From an uncultured Macellibacteroides sp. (GTDB taxonomy: Bacteria; Bacteroidota; Bacteroidia; Bacteroidales; Tannerellaceae), in the NCBI RefSeq assembly GCF_963667135.1, contig NZ_OY762974.1, positions 3,100,001 through 3,164,000 of the forward strand: a stretch of DNA of 64,000 nt, read 5' to 3'. The position numbers and the translations under genes were made by a program. This document shows, in pieces, positions 37,031 through 47,350 of the stretch (position 1 is the stretch's first letter; each line of letters begins with the position of its first letter). Below the pieces are notes generated by a model that had not been told where the DNA came from, made no database searches, and saw nothing but the letters and a program-made list of their open reading frames with translations.

Positions 37031-37093
37031 TCAAAAATGAAAGGTTTGTAGTCATTTTATTAACTATTATTGATAAATAGTTGCATAATTTTG
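37031..37093 (+). promoter_or_regulatory. Site C: candidate RhaR operator and proximal susC promoter
   Basis: Half-sites TCAAAAATGAAAG (37031-37043) and TCATTTTATTAAC (37052-37064), 21 bp apart, then a 21-nt gap to TAATTTTG (37086-37093), the same -7 sequence and spacing as in front of rhaB. Predicted start near 37100. Confidence 0.75.
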
Positions 37094-37270
37094 TAGCATA
37101 AGAATATGAAAAAATACAGATTTAAAATTGATTTTATTTAGTTTGTTAATCAGAAAAATGAATAGTATATATAATGATATTCAGCTATATTTTAGATGAG
37201 TAATTTTAAAAAAGTAATTCTAATAGTAGTTTTGAAAGAATAGTGAAAGTTAATTTTAATCTTATTGCTT

Positions 37271-40200
37271 ATGTATGAAAAAATGAAATTTACTAATCGA
37301 AAGACACGAATATGCCGATATTCATATTTGTTATCGGTCGTGTTTTTGTTGTTGATTCCATTAAGTGGATCAGGGGAAATTTCTCCAAGTTTGGGAATAC
37401 CTGAATTGGGGATAGCGCAACAGAATAAAATTACGGTGACTGGTGTCGTGAAAGATCAGATCGGACCGGTAATTGGTGCAAATGTTGTAGAAAAGGGAAC
37501 TACCAACGGTGTTGTAACAGACTTGAACGGTAATTTTACATTAAAAGTACCACAGGATGCTGTTTTGGTTGTTTCTTTTATTGGATATCTTGAACAACAA
37601 ATCCCAGTAAAAAATCAACGAACTTTTAATATCTTGTTGAAAGAAGATACGCAAACTCTCGAAGAGGTTGTTGTAGTTGGTTATGGTGTGCAAAAAAAGG
37701 TGTCAGTTACAGGGGCTATTTCTGCTGTTTCTACAAAGGATTTGAAAACAAGTTCCTCTCCCCGGTTGGATAACGCACTGGCAGGACGTATTACCGGTTT
37801 GACTTCAACCCAAACAGGAGGAGGTCAGCCTGGTGTGGATGATGCAACAATGTTTTTACGCGGTGCTGCCACAATGAACGGACAAAGCCCTTTGATCTTG
37901 ATTGACGGTGTGGAACGTGATAATATCGGATCAATCGATATGAATGAAGTGGAAAGTGTATCTGTTTTAAAGGATGCATCAGCAACATCTGTATTTGGGG
38001 TACGAGGAGCAAATGGGGTGATCATGATTACCACAAAACGAGGCAAAGAAGGACGGCCGGAGTTATCAATTAGTATTGATCAAAGCTGGACATCATTTAC
38101 CAAAGAACCTGAACGTTTGCACTCTTGGGATTATTGCAATTTGAGAAATGAAGCTTTAAAAAATGATGGATATGATCCCTCATATAGTGAAGATGTCATT
38201 GAAAAGTATAGAAATCCGCTGGCAGGATTAGATCCTAACGCTGCAGATTATGAAACGCAAAAGGTGATTCGTCAGTATATGTATCCTGATAATGATTATT
38301 ATCGGATGTATATTTCCCGTTATACACCACAAACACGTGCCAATGCAAATGTATCTGGAGGTACGGACAAAGTACATTACTTTTTCAATGCAGGCTATGT
38401 TCATCAGGGTGGTAATTTGAAAACCGAATCAAAAGATTATTTGGGCTATGATCCGTCCTCTTTTATGGATCGTTGGAGTTTCCGTACCAATTTAGATTTT
38501 AAAATGGCTAAAAGTTTAACTTCTGCATTGAATATAGGAACTTATATTGAAAAGGTAAATATGCCTGCAGCAGGTCCAATGTATGGAGAAGATACAGGTT
38601 GGATGATGAGCGACTTAATTTATCAGGCACAGACAATTTTGCCAATTACTCCCGGACCTACAACCATTTCAGAGTTAGGCGCTGCACCTGGAGCTCTTAT
38701 TCATCCAACATATTTGGATCGTTCTGCATTTGAAGTTATGAACCGAAGAGGTTATAATAATAAAACAAAAGTTAATTTAAATTCTCAATATACGATTAAT
38801 TGGGATTTGAGCGATCTTCTTACTAAGGGATTGACTGTAAAGGGAATGATTTCATATGATTCTTACGGTAGTTCTACATTAGAGGGTAATAAAACCGAAA
38901 TTAATTATGTGACAAATCTTGATTACGATACAAATACTATTTCTTATGCATTACGTAATTCTAATGCGAGTGAACTTTCAGTAAGCAGATGGTCTTCTTC
39001 CAACTATAGAATTAATTTGCAAGGTTCTCTTAATTATAATCGTTCTTTTGGGAAACACGATGTTAGTGCAATGGTTTTGGCCCAACGTGATTATTGGGAA
39101 ACAACTGAGGGCGAAATTCCATATAATATAGTAGGTGTAGCTGGTCGTGCAACTTACGCTTATGACGGCCGATATCTGGTAGAAGTAAACTTAGGTTATA
39201 ACGGTTCTGAACAGTTTGCTCCAACTCATCGTTTCGGATTCTTTCCTGCTTTTTCTTTAGGTTGGAATGTTAGCAACGAAAAATTCTTGAAAGACAATGA
39301 TGTCCTTACTAATTTGAAACTACGTTTTTCAAATGGACGTGTAGGTAATGATAATATTGGAGGTAATAGATTCCTATATCAGGATAATATCACGATTAAT
39401 AATGACACATTTGCAAGTGGTTTGGGTGGCCTGTATGTATCGCAGGGATTGTTAGGAAATAAGGATATAACATGGGAACTTGCCGATAAAACCAACTATG
39501 GTATAGACTTTGGCATAGTAAAGGATTTTAATATTTCTTTGGATTATTATAAAGAAGACAGAAGTCAGATTTTGATAACCCGTCAAAGTGTCCCTATTTT
39601 TCAGGGTGTTCCAATTTATACTATTCCGAAAGCTAATATGGGAAAAGTTGAGAATCATGGTTATGAGGCTGAGGTTGCGTATAATAAACAAGTTAGCGAC
39701 GATTTGTCAATCATGGTGAAAGGTAATTTCTCATTCAATGATAATAAGGTTACAGAATACGATGAACCTATCCGCACTGATGACTATGCTTGCCGTTATC
39801 GTAGTACAGGGTATCGCTTGGGTCAACCTTTCGGATATGTAATTAATAAGAATACAACTGGTGGCGGATATTGGACATCACAAGAAGAAATTGATAACAG
39901 TGGATTAGTATATAGTTTTGGAACCCCTCGTCCCGGTGACTTTGTATACACAGACCAAAATGGTGATGGTGTTATTGATGACAAAGATCAAATGCCAATA
40001 GGATATTCTTCTGTAGTTCCTGGTATCTCTTATGGATTGAATCTTGCTGCAAATTATAAGGATTTTGATTTCAGTATCTTTTTTGCTGGGGTTGGTCGTT
40101 ATTCAATGTGTTATTCTGCACAAGGTGTTTATGAAAACACAAGACAAGGAACTTACTTTGGATACACAAGAAACGCATGGACAGAAGAGCGATGGTTGAA

Positions 40201-40498
40201 TGGTGAAGAAATTACCTATCCGGCATTGTCTACTGCTTCAACGACGAATCATGTGGCAAATGATTTCTTTATTCAGGACCGCTCTTTTCTACGTTTGAAG
40301 AATATAGAATTGGGTTATACCCTTCCTTCAAATATATTGAAATCGTTAGGTGTAACAAAGTGTAGGATATATGTAGGAGGCCAAAATTTGTTTGAATGGG
40401 ATAATTTGCATACAGACCATTTAGATCCTGAACAAAATAATTCTTATGGGTACTCAATAACGAAGAATATGAATATAGGATGTAGTTTAAATTTCTAA
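37271..40498 (+). CDS. SusC-like TonB-dependent outer-membrane transporter (pair 1)
   Basis: 1075 aa from ATG 37271; 37283 (MKFTNRKTRICRYSY) is equally plausible. Signal peptide, then a carboxypeptidase-regulatory-like domain (about 55-125), the SusC TonB-box region LEEVVVVGYGVQKK, plug domain and a beta-barrel ending in NIGCSLNF. There is no N-terminal STN domain, so it is not of the ECF-sigma/anti-sigma regulated type, consistent with control by the AraC-type operator upstream. It imports glycan fragments together with the SusD protein encoded 12 nt downstream. Confidence 0.95.
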   Translation: MYEKMKFTNRKTRICRYSYLLSVVFLLLIPLSGSGEISPSLGIPELGIAQQNKITVTGVVKDQIGPVIGANVVEKGTTNGVVTDLNGNFTLKVPQDAVLVVSFIGYLEQQIPVKNQRTFNILLKEDTQTLEEVVVVGYGVQKKVSVTGAISAVSTKDLKTSSSPRLDNALAGRITGLTSTQTGGGQPGVDDATMFLRGAATMNGQSPLILIDGVERDNIGSIDMNEVESVSVLKDASATSVFGVRGANGVIMITTKRGKEGRPELSISIDQSWTSFTKEPERLHSWDYCNLRNEALKNDGYDPSYSEDVIEKYRNPLAGLDPNAADYETQKVIRQYMYPDNDYYRMYISRYTPQTRANANVSGGTDKVHYFFNAGYVHQGGNLKTESKDYLGYDPSSFMDRWSFRTNLDFKMAKSLTSALNIGTYIEKVNMPAAGPMYGEDTGWMMSDLIYQAQTILPITPGPTTISELGAAPGALIHPTYLDRSAFEVMNRRGYNNKTKVNLNSQYTINWDLSDLLTKGLTVKGMISYDSYGSSTLEGNKTEINYVTNLDYDTNTISYALRNSNASELSVSRWSSSNYRINLQGSLNYNRSFGKHDVSAMVLAQRDYWETTEGEIPYNIVGVAGRATYAYDGRYLVEVNLGYNGSEQFAPTHRFGFFPAFSLGWNVSNEKFLKDNDVLTNLKLRFSNGRVGNDNIGGNRFLYQDNITINNDTFASGLGGLYVSQGLLGNKDITWELADKTNYGIDFGIVKDFNISLDYYKEDRSQILITRQSVPIFQGVPIYTIPKANMGKVENHGYEAEVAYNKQVSDDLSIMVKGNFSFNDNKVTEYDEPIRTDDYACRYRSTGYRLGQPFGYVINKNTTGGGYWTSQEEIDNSGLVYSFGTPRPGDFVYTDQNGDGVIDDKDQMPIGYSSVVPGISYGLNLAANYKDFDFSIFFAGVGRYSMCYSAQGVYENTRQGTYFGYTRNAWTEERWLNGEEITYPALSTASTTNHVANDFFIQDRSFLRLKNIELGYTLPSNILKSLGVTKCRIYVGGQNLFEWDNLHTDHLDPEQNNSYGYSITKNMNIGCSLNF

Positions 40499-40510
40499 AA
40501 GAGTAAGGTC

Positions 40511-42424
40511 ATGAAACAGAATAAAATATTATCATATATTGCAGCATTAACTTTTCTATTTGGAGGAAGTTCATGTTCGGACGTATTGGATCAGGCTCCC
40601 GCGGGAAAAATATCTTTGGATGAAGTTTTTAAGGACAACGATTATGTAGCTGCATATATTAATACGTGTTACAGATCGATGCCATACTATGGAGTCCGTT
40701 ACTTTTTTTACAGTCGAGGACCTGTCTGTTGGAGCGATGAGGCATGGGATGCCGATGATTTGGACGTAAACTGGGCGGGATCAGCCTATATGTATAATGG
40801 TAACGCTTCAGCATCTGCACACCCCGTATGGTCTACTGATAACGGACATGGCGGAAATATGGGTAACTTTTGGGATAACTATTGGGCTCGGATACGTAAT
40901 TGTACTTATTTCCTTACCTATATAGACCAAGCGACCGTTACAGAAGAAAGTAACCGTAGCCGATGGAAAGCGGAAGCACATTTACTAAGAGCTTTTTATT
41001 ATTCTGAATTGCTTAGATGGTTCGGTTGCGAGCTGCCTATCGAACAGGAATTATACGATATGAATCAGGATTTTTCAATGATAACACGATCAAATTATCA
41101 TGATGTTGTTAAATTTATTTTAGAAGATTGCGATATTGCCTTGAATTGCCCGGAACTTCCATGGAGAATCACATCAAGTGGTGAAGAGCGTCGAGTAACA
41201 AAAGCCTTTGCTGAAGCTCTTAAGTCTAGAATGATTTTATATGCAGCCAGTCCTTTATACAATGATGGCGAAAATTATTGGGAAGAAGCCTACACAATAA
41301 ATAAAGCTTCGCTTGAAAATTTGAGAACGAATGGTTACGAATTATATAATGCTATTCATATTCCAGCTACTTATTCACCTTCGAAAAATCCGGAGGTCTA
41401 TCTCCCTAACGAGAAGGCAGGTATGTTTCTTGAATACTTTTGTACGAGTGCAGCTTATTCTTCTACTCCGCAAGATAAGGAAACAATATATCAGACTGCA
41501 GATGGTCAGGGGAATATTTGGCATATTGACGGGATTGGTGCACAATCAGGATATAAGTCGGGTACATGCCCTTCTCAAGAACTAGTGGATAGTTATGAAA
41601 CTACAGATGGACAACCTGTTTTGAATCTTTCAAAACCGTATCTGGATGAAGAAACACATCTTAATCCGAATTATAATTCGAACAATACCTTATATGATCC
41701 CAAAAATCCGTATGAGAACCGTGATCCGCGCTTTTACGCATCCATATATTACAATGGATCAAAGAGAAAAGCTTGGTGGGTATTTTCTGAATTACCATCA
41801 TGTTATGAAAATTATCCTGCATCGGCAGGGTACCGTACACGCGTTATTGCAACGTATGAAGGAGAACCGAAAACAGGGATTAATAGTGCTGAACGATCTG
41901 TTACACGTACAGGATATTATGAACGAAAGTTTTTACATCCGCATAGTGGCGATAATAATGGTGTTGGTGGAGCACGATTTAAACAATTCCGTTTGGCTGA
42001 AATTATTCTGAATTTTGCCGAAGCCGCTGCCGAATCAGGGCACTTGGAAGAAGCAAAAGTGGCAGTCAATGAAATCCGTACACGTGCAGGCATGCCTGAC
42101 TTACCTAGTGGTCTTACTAAAGATGAACTGATTTTACGAATTCGTAACGAACGAAGAGTAGAATTGGCAATGGAAGGTTTTCGTTTCTTTGACGTTCGTC
42201 GATGGAGTACTCCTGATGGCGATTTAGCAAAAACGGACCGTTGGGTAACAGCCATGTCAATTACTCGCAATGCAGACGGTAGTTATTCTTATAAACGTAA
42301 ACAAGTGAATGGAAGTGAGCGGAAATGCTATACGAATAAATACCTGAAAGCAGCTGTTCCTTTAACAGAAGTTAATAATATGATATCAATTTCCGGTGAA
42401 AATTGGCAAAACCCAGGATGGTAA
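40511..42424 (+). CDS. SusD-like glycan-binding lipoprotein (pair 1)
   Basis: 637 aa. Lipoprotein signal ending GGSSC|SD. RagB/SusD fold: N-terminal TPR-like helices (YWARIRNCTYFLTYID, KAEAHLLRAFYYSELLRWFG) and the C-terminal signature LAEIILNFAEAAAESGHLEEA, VNEIRTRAGMPDLP, IRNERRVELAMEGFRFFDVRRW. It caps the SusC barrel on the cell surface and binds the target glycan. Its partner is the preceding SusC. Confidence 0.95.
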   Translation: MKQNKILSYIAALTFLFGGSSCSDVLDQAPAGKISLDEVFKDNDYVAAYINTCYRSMPYYGVRYFFYSRGPVCWSDEAWDADDLDVNWAGSAYMYNGNASASAHPVWSTDNGHGGNMGNFWDNYWARIRNCTYFLTYIDQATVTEESNRSRWKAEAHLLRAFYYSELLRWFGCELPIEQELYDMNQDFSMITRSNYHDVVKFILEDCDIALNCPELPWRITSSGEERRVTKAFAEALKSRMILYAASPLYNDGENYWEEAYTINKASLENLRTNGYELYNAIHIPATYSPSKNPEVYLPNEKAGMFLEYFCTSAAYSSTPQDKETIYQTADGQGNIWHIDGIGAQSGYKSGTCPSQELVDSYETTDGQPVLNLSKPYLDEETHLNPNYNSNNTLYDPKNPYENRDPRFYASIYYNGSKRKAWWVFSELPSCYENYPASAGYRTRVIATYEGEPKTGINSAERSVTRTGYYERKFLHPHSGDNNGVGGARFKQFRLAEIILNFAEAAAESGHLEEAKVAVNEIRTRAGMPDLPSGLTKDELILRIRNERRVELAMEGFRFFDVRRWSTPDGDLAKTDRWVTAMSITRNADGSYSYKRKQVNGSERKCYTNKYLKAAVPLTEVNNMISISGENWQNPGW

Positions 42425-42453
42425 TTAAGGTAAAATTTGTAAATAATACAAAC

Positions 42454-45400
42454 ATGGTAAATAAGAAAATAATCAGTATAGTGCTTTTACTTTTGATGGG
42501 ATTTACTTTTCAAATGAAAGCGCAAAAAATTTCCTCGGAAGTCACCGGTACGGTGAAAGACGTCTATGGACAACCATTGCAAGGCGTGATAATTTCTTCC
42601 GGGGATGGAGAAAAGATACATGTAACAAATGCAGACGGAGTATACTCGTTTAAGGTAGACAACAATATTCATTCGTTAATATTTTCACTGCTAGGATATA
42701 AGAGCGGAAAAAAGGACATAGAGAGCAATCTTGATGTAGTTCTTCAAAAAGATTCTCATGTAATGGACGAAACTATTTTCAAAGGATTTTCCAGACAATC
42801 TCGGACAACTGTGTCTGGCTCTATCGCATCTGTAAAAGGAGATGTCTTGGCAAAATCTCCGGTTGCCACTTTAGCTCAGACTCTAGGCGGACGGTTGTCG
42901 GGTTTGTTAACAGAGGAAACTTCTTCAGAATTGGGGCGTACGAATACTTCTCTTCATCTTCGGGGTATTTCAAGTATTCGCGCTAATAGCCCATTGGTAG
43001 TTATAGATGGAGTTGTTTGTCCGTATAACAGTGATGAAAGTTTGTCGTATATTTCTCCTGCAGAGATTGAATCAATAAGTGTGTTGAAAGATGCTGCATC
43101 GCAGGCTCTATATGGTATTCAGGGTGCAAATGGTGTAATTATTGTAACAACAAAAAGAGGTATTGCCGGACAAATGAAAGTTAATGTTCGGTTGGATGAA
43201 TCCCTCCAGGAAGTAACAACAAAACCTGTGTTTATAAATTCCTCAGAATATGCAACTTTACGAAATGAAGCCGCTTATAATGACGGTATGGGACAAAATT
43301 ATTTTTATTCGGATGACCAAATTGAAAAATTCCGTTCAGGTTCAGATCCTGAACATTATCCAAATACAAATTGGTATGATATGAATTTTAAGAAGCTAGC
43401 TCAAATGCAAAGGGTTGGTTTGGATATCACTGGAGGAAATGATAAGATAGCTTATTATTCTAATGTAAACGTAATGCACCAGGGGGGCTTTTATAATGTT
43501 GATCAAAAAGAATATAATCCTAACAATAATTATTTTTGGGCAAATGCCCGTTCAAATGTTGATGTAAAGTTAAATCAATATTTGAGTGCATATTTAAATT
43601 TGGCTGGAAATATTAAACGAGAGCATTATTCTGCTGCAGGTTTTGTAAATAATATTTATCCACATCTTTTCACTCTTCCATCTACACTATATGGTCCTGT
43701 TACACCTTCAAGTGAAACAGATGAAGGCGGAAATGTAATTACTACTGAGAATGAAGGTAGTCCTGTCTATGGATTGATTAACCGCTGTGGCTATCAGAAT
43801 AGTATGGTAACTAATGTGTATTCTCAGTTTGGACTAAAGCTGGATATGAGTTTTCTTACTCATGGTTTGAGCATGACTGGTATCGTTGGCTTTCAGACTA
43901 ATATTGTAAATACGATGGCAACTAACCAAAATTATCAAAGATATATGCGTACAAGCAATCTAGATGTTTTGGAATTCAAAAAGAAAGGAACAGACGAGAA
44001 TACTGAATTAGCTTATAGTAAAGGGTCTTCCATGTATAACTATCTTACGTATAAAGCACAAGTGGATTATGTAAGAAGTTTTGGACTGCATCACGTAAGT
44101 GCTGTTGGGTATGCGTTATATCAAAATCTGGCTAAAGTTGATGTAACTTCTCCCTTTTGCCTTCCGTATGACCGTATAAGTACTGGTGCAGAAGTAATGT
44201 ACGATTACGATGATCGTTATGTCTTAAGTCTTGATATGGGCTATTCTGGTTCTGAACAATATGCACGTGGGCATCGTTACGCTACAACACCAGCTGCATC
44301 TGCTGCATGGGTTTTATCTAATGAATCTTTTATAAAAGAGAATGCTTCATGGTTGAGTTTAGCAAAATTTAGGGCTGCATATGGACTTACTGCGAATGAT
44401 CAATCTGGATTGAGCCGTTTTGCCTATAATGATAAAGTGTCTGTTAATGGTGGGGGTAATATAGGCTATTTAGGTTATACAACTACGGAAACCGCTTTAG
44501 GAAACCCAAATATTGAAGCTGAAATTTCAAAAAAAATAAATTTAGGAATTGATTTAGGTTTTGCGAATCAACTAACATTATCATTTGATATTTTCAAAGA
44601 GAAAATGGATAATATGATTTATTCCAATACTGCTCTTGTTCCTTCATATCAAGGTGCAGATTTGAATATATATCCAAAAACCAATTTTGCTGAATTTGAA
44701 AATAAGGGATTCGAAGTTGAGGCAAATTATGAGAAAACGCTCAATAAAGATTTATCTTTTAATTTCGGAGGTTTTGTAAGCTATAATAAAAACACTGTTA
44801 CAAATATTTTGGAAACTAGTCTGGGGGATGATTACGCATATCCTATAAGAACTGAAGGATATTCCTATGGACAAACATATGGTTATTTGGTTGATTATAG
44901 TAATGGAAACGGATTCTATAACTTTCAAAGTGAAATAGATCAAAGTGGATTGGATTATTCTTTCGGTACACCTAGGATGGGAGATTTGAAATATCAGGAT
45001 CTAAATAAAGATGGGATTATAGATGAAAAAGATAAAGCTCCTATAGGAAATGGTACGCTTCCCCGTTTTTATTACGGCATCTCCGGAGGTATTACTTTCA
45101 AGGCATTTGAACTTAGTTTCTTGTTTCAAGGGGTAGGTGATTGGTCTTCTGTTTATTCTGGAATGGGCGTGTATGAAACCGATTATGATGGCGTGTATGG
45201 ATCATTACATAAGAATGCATGGACCGTTAATCGCTGGAATAATGATGAAAAGATATCAGCACCAGCACTCTCTTTGACGCAGTCCACCAGTCATCAAACC
45301 AGTGATTACTATCTTTATGACCGTTCATACCTGCGCTTGAAGAATCTGGAATTAGGTTATACACTACCTTCAAAAATTGCAAAATATATAAAAGCCAGTA

Positions 45401-45537
45401 AGTTAAAAGTAGTTCTGAGTGGACAAAACCTGTTAACGTGGAACAATATGAAATCTGATGATTTTGGCCCAGAGGGTTCTTATGGCACAATCCCTGTTTA
45501 CAGAGTATATAATGTAGGTGTTAGAGTGCAGTTCTAA
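42454..45537 (+). CDS. SusC-like TonB-dependent transporter (pair 2), with atypical TonB-box region
   Basis: 1027 aa from ATG 42454 (MVNKKIISIVLLLLMGFTF signal peptide); an upstream extension overlaps the SusD gene. Carboxypeptidase-regulatory-like domain, plug (SISVLKDAASQALYGIQGANGVIIVTTKRG, in part) and barrel ending RVQF. Where SusC proteins usually have EVVVVGYG, this one has MDETIFKGFSRQSR, so TonB contact may differ. It otherwise has full length and intact plug motifs. It probably works with the SusD that starts 35 nt downstream. Confidence 0.93.
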   Translation: MVNKKIISIVLLLLMGFTFQMKAQKISSEVTGTVKDVYGQPLQGVIISSGDGEKIHVTNADGVYSFKVDNNIHSLIFSLLGYKSGKKDIESNLDVVLQKDSHVMDETIFKGFSRQSRTTVSGSIASVKGDVLAKSPVATLAQTLGGRLSGLLTEETSSELGRTNTSLHLRGISSIRANSPLVVIDGVVCPYNSDESLSYISPAEIESISVLKDAASQALYGIQGANGVIIVTTKRGIAGQMKVNVRLDESLQEVTTKPVFINSSEYATLRNEAAYNDGMGQNYFYSDDQIEKFRSGSDPEHYPNTNWYDMNFKKLAQMQRVGLDITGGNDKIAYYSNVNVMHQGGFYNVDQKEYNPNNNYFWANARSNVDVKLNQYLSAYLNLAGNIKREHYSAAGFVNNIYPHLFTLPSTLYGPVTPSSETDEGGNVITTENEGSPVYGLINRCGYQNSMVTNVYSQFGLKLDMSFLTHGLSMTGIVGFQTNIVNTMATNQNYQRYMRTSNLDVLEFKKKGTDENTELAYSKGSSMYNYLTYKAQVDYVRSFGLHHVSAVGYALYQNLAKVDVTSPFCLPYDRISTGAEVMYDYDDRYVLSLDMGYSGSEQYARGHRYATTPAASAAWVLSNESFIKENASWLSLAKFRAAYGLTANDQSGLSRFAYNDKVSVNGGGNIGYLGYTTTETALGNPNIEAEISKKINLGIDLGFANQLTLSFDIFKEKMDNMIYSNTALVPSYQGADLNIYPKTNFAEFENKGFEVEANYEKTLNKDLSFNFGGFVSYNKNTVTNILETSLGDDYAYPIRTEGYSYGQTYGYLVDYSNGNGFYNFQSEIDQSGLDYSFGTPRMGDLKYQDLNKDGIIDEKDKAPIGNGTLPRFYYGISGGITFKAFELSFLFQGVGDWSSVYSGMGVYETDYDGVYGSLHKNAWTVNRWNNDEKISAPALSLTQSTSHQTSDYYLYDRSYLRLKNLELGYTLPSKIAKYIKASKLKVVLSGQNLLTWNNMKSDDFGPEGSYGTIPVYRVYNVGVRVQF

Positions 45538-45572
45538 TGCGGTATAAAGTTCAAATTTTAAAATTAATTCGC

Positions 45573-47330
45573 ATGAAAAAATATCTTGTTTTATCCCTTT
45601 TTCTTGCTATGGGAGGTAGTTTTCTCTCATGCAATGATAAATTAGACCTTCAATCTGATGGTAGTATTACTATGGATGGAGTGTTTACCGACAGGAACAG
45701 GACCCGAGGCTATTTGAATGCATGTTATGGCTATCGCCCTGGATCAAGTTTGGAGTGGAGTTCTTATACTGATGAAGCGGAAGACTGTGATGATATTACA
45801 GCAAATTCAGCATACGATATTTGGTATAATGGCGGTATAACTTTAGAAAACTTTTCAACGTATATCGTTGGAAATAGTCCGTGGAGTAATTTTTATCAGG
45901 GAATTCGGAAATGTAATGTCTTTTTGGAAAATATCGGAACAGCAACGGCTTATGCCTCAGAAGATGAAAAAGCTGGATGGACGGCGCAAGCTTATACTTT
46001 ACGTGCCTACTACTATCTCCAACTTTTTAAACGTTATGGAGAAGTTCCTTTGGTAACATCTGTGTTAGCGACAGATTATAATTATTCTACTGATAAAAAA
46101 GCTTCGATTGGAGCAATTGTCACACAAATCATCGCAGATTGTGATGCAGCTTTGGCTCAGAGAAATAATAACGACGCATTCTCCTGGGATGTTTTGGATA
46201 ATCAATTTGGAATTATGACCCGTGCTGTAGCTTATGCGATTAAGTCCGAGGCAATTACTTATGCAGCAAGTCCCTTATATTCTGATGGAACATATTCATG
46301 GAGCGATGCAGTAACTATTACCAAAGAAGCTTTATCTCAATGTTTGAACAACGATTATAAACTTTTTGATATGACTTCTTCAGAAGCGCAGAATTCATAT
46401 GCACTCTATTTTCTTTCTACCCCAGATGATAAACGTGCAGTAGATAAGGAAACTATTTACGGGGGCACTCAGGTCGCGGTTTGGAGTAACGCAGGATTGC
46501 CAACAAATGATGGTATGTCTAAAGCCGGTCCTTGTCCTACACAGGATTTAATTGATGCTTATGAAATGGCTAACGGTGAAGCTCCTATTATTGGATATAG
46601 CGATGGCGATCATTTGAAACCAATAGTGAACCCTGCTGCAGCTTATGATGAGAATAATCCTTACGAAGGTCGGGATCCTCGTTTTTATGCATCGATTTAC
46701 TTTAATGGAGCTGTTCGGAATCTGGATGATCTTAATGGGCCTAAAGTGGCAACATATATTGATGGTGCTGAAGGTATTTCTGAAACAAATCGTAAATATA
46801 CACGTACTGGTTACTACATGCGTAAATATAATCACTATGCTTCAGATAAGAAGAATAATAGGGATGGGTATATCCGCATCTTTAGATTAGCAGAATTGTA
46901 TTTAAACTTTGCAGAAGCTGCATATCAGGTTAACGGACCAGACGAAAAAATCGATTTGGGTAATGGTCTTTCAATGAGTGCCAGAGATGCTGTAAATGCC
47001 GTCAGAAGAAGAGTCGGTATGCCCGATTTTCAAGCAGGCATGACAAAAGATCAGTTTGAAAAGAAGTATCGTAACGAACGTCGTATAGAATTAGCGTTTG
47101 AGGGACATCGTTACTTTGATGTCCGTCGCTGGAAAATCATGAGTGAAACAGATAAATTTGTAACAGGTATGAGAATCATAAAAGATGGTGATGGATATAC
47201 ATATAATCGTTTCCGTTTCACTAACAGAGCTTCATCTGCTGATAAATATTTGTTGTATCCTATCGACAAAACAGAAGCGAATAAGATGTTGGAACTTACA
47301 GGAAATAATTGGCAAAACGCTGGTTGGTAA
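45573..47330 (+). CDS. SusD-like glycan-binding lipoprotein (pair 2)
   Basis: 585 aa from ATG 45573 (MKKYLVLSLFLAMGGSFLSC, lipobox Cys20). RagB/SusD motifs: IRKCNVFLENIG, AQAYTLRAYYYLQLFKRYG, LAELYLNFAEAAYQVNG, VNAVRRRVGMPDF and YRNERRIELAFEGHRYFDVRRW. Second surface glycan-binding partner of the locus. The two SusD proteins share the fold but differ strongly in sequence, suggesting binding of different parts or sizes of the substrate. Confidence 0.95.
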   Translation: MKKYLVLSLFLAMGGSFLSCNDKLDLQSDGSITMDGVFTDRNRTRGYLNACYGYRPGSSLEWSSYTDEAEDCDDITANSAYDIWYNGGITLENFSTYIVGNSPWSNFYQGIRKCNVFLENIGTATAYASEDEKAGWTAQAYTLRAYYYLQLFKRYGEVPLVTSVLATDYNYSTDKKASIGAIVTQIIADCDAALAQRNNNDAFSWDVLDNQFGIMTRAVAYAIKSEAITYAASPLYSDGTYSWSDAVTITKEALSQCLNNDYKLFDMTSSEAQNSYALYFLSTPDDKRAVDKETIYGGTQVAVWSNAGLPTNDGMSKAGPCPTQDLIDAYEMANGEAPIIGYSDGDHLKPIVNPAAAYDENNPYEGRDPRFYASIYFNGAVRNLDDLNGPKVATYIDGAEGISETNRKYTRTGYYMRKYNHYASDKKNNRDGYIRIFRLAELYLNFAEAAYQVNGPDEKIDLGNGLSMSARDAVNAVRRRVGMPDFQAGMTKDQFEKKYRNERRIELAFEGHRYFDVRRWKIMSETDKFVTGMRIIKDGDGYTYNRFRFTNRASSADKYLLYPIDKTEANKMLELTGNNWQNAGW

Positions 47331-47350
47331 ATTTGATAATACTTAAATAA

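Larger units (their letters stand above)
36277..37270. other. About 1 kb AT-rich regulatory region upstream of the first susC
   Basis: No credible gene. In order it holds the rha operon terminator (36314-36375), a nested short palindrome (36378-36456), candidate operator/promoter A (36537-36598), a 20-bp stem-loop (36857-36917) and candidate operator/promoter C (37031-37093). Each is listed separately. Confidence 0.75.
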
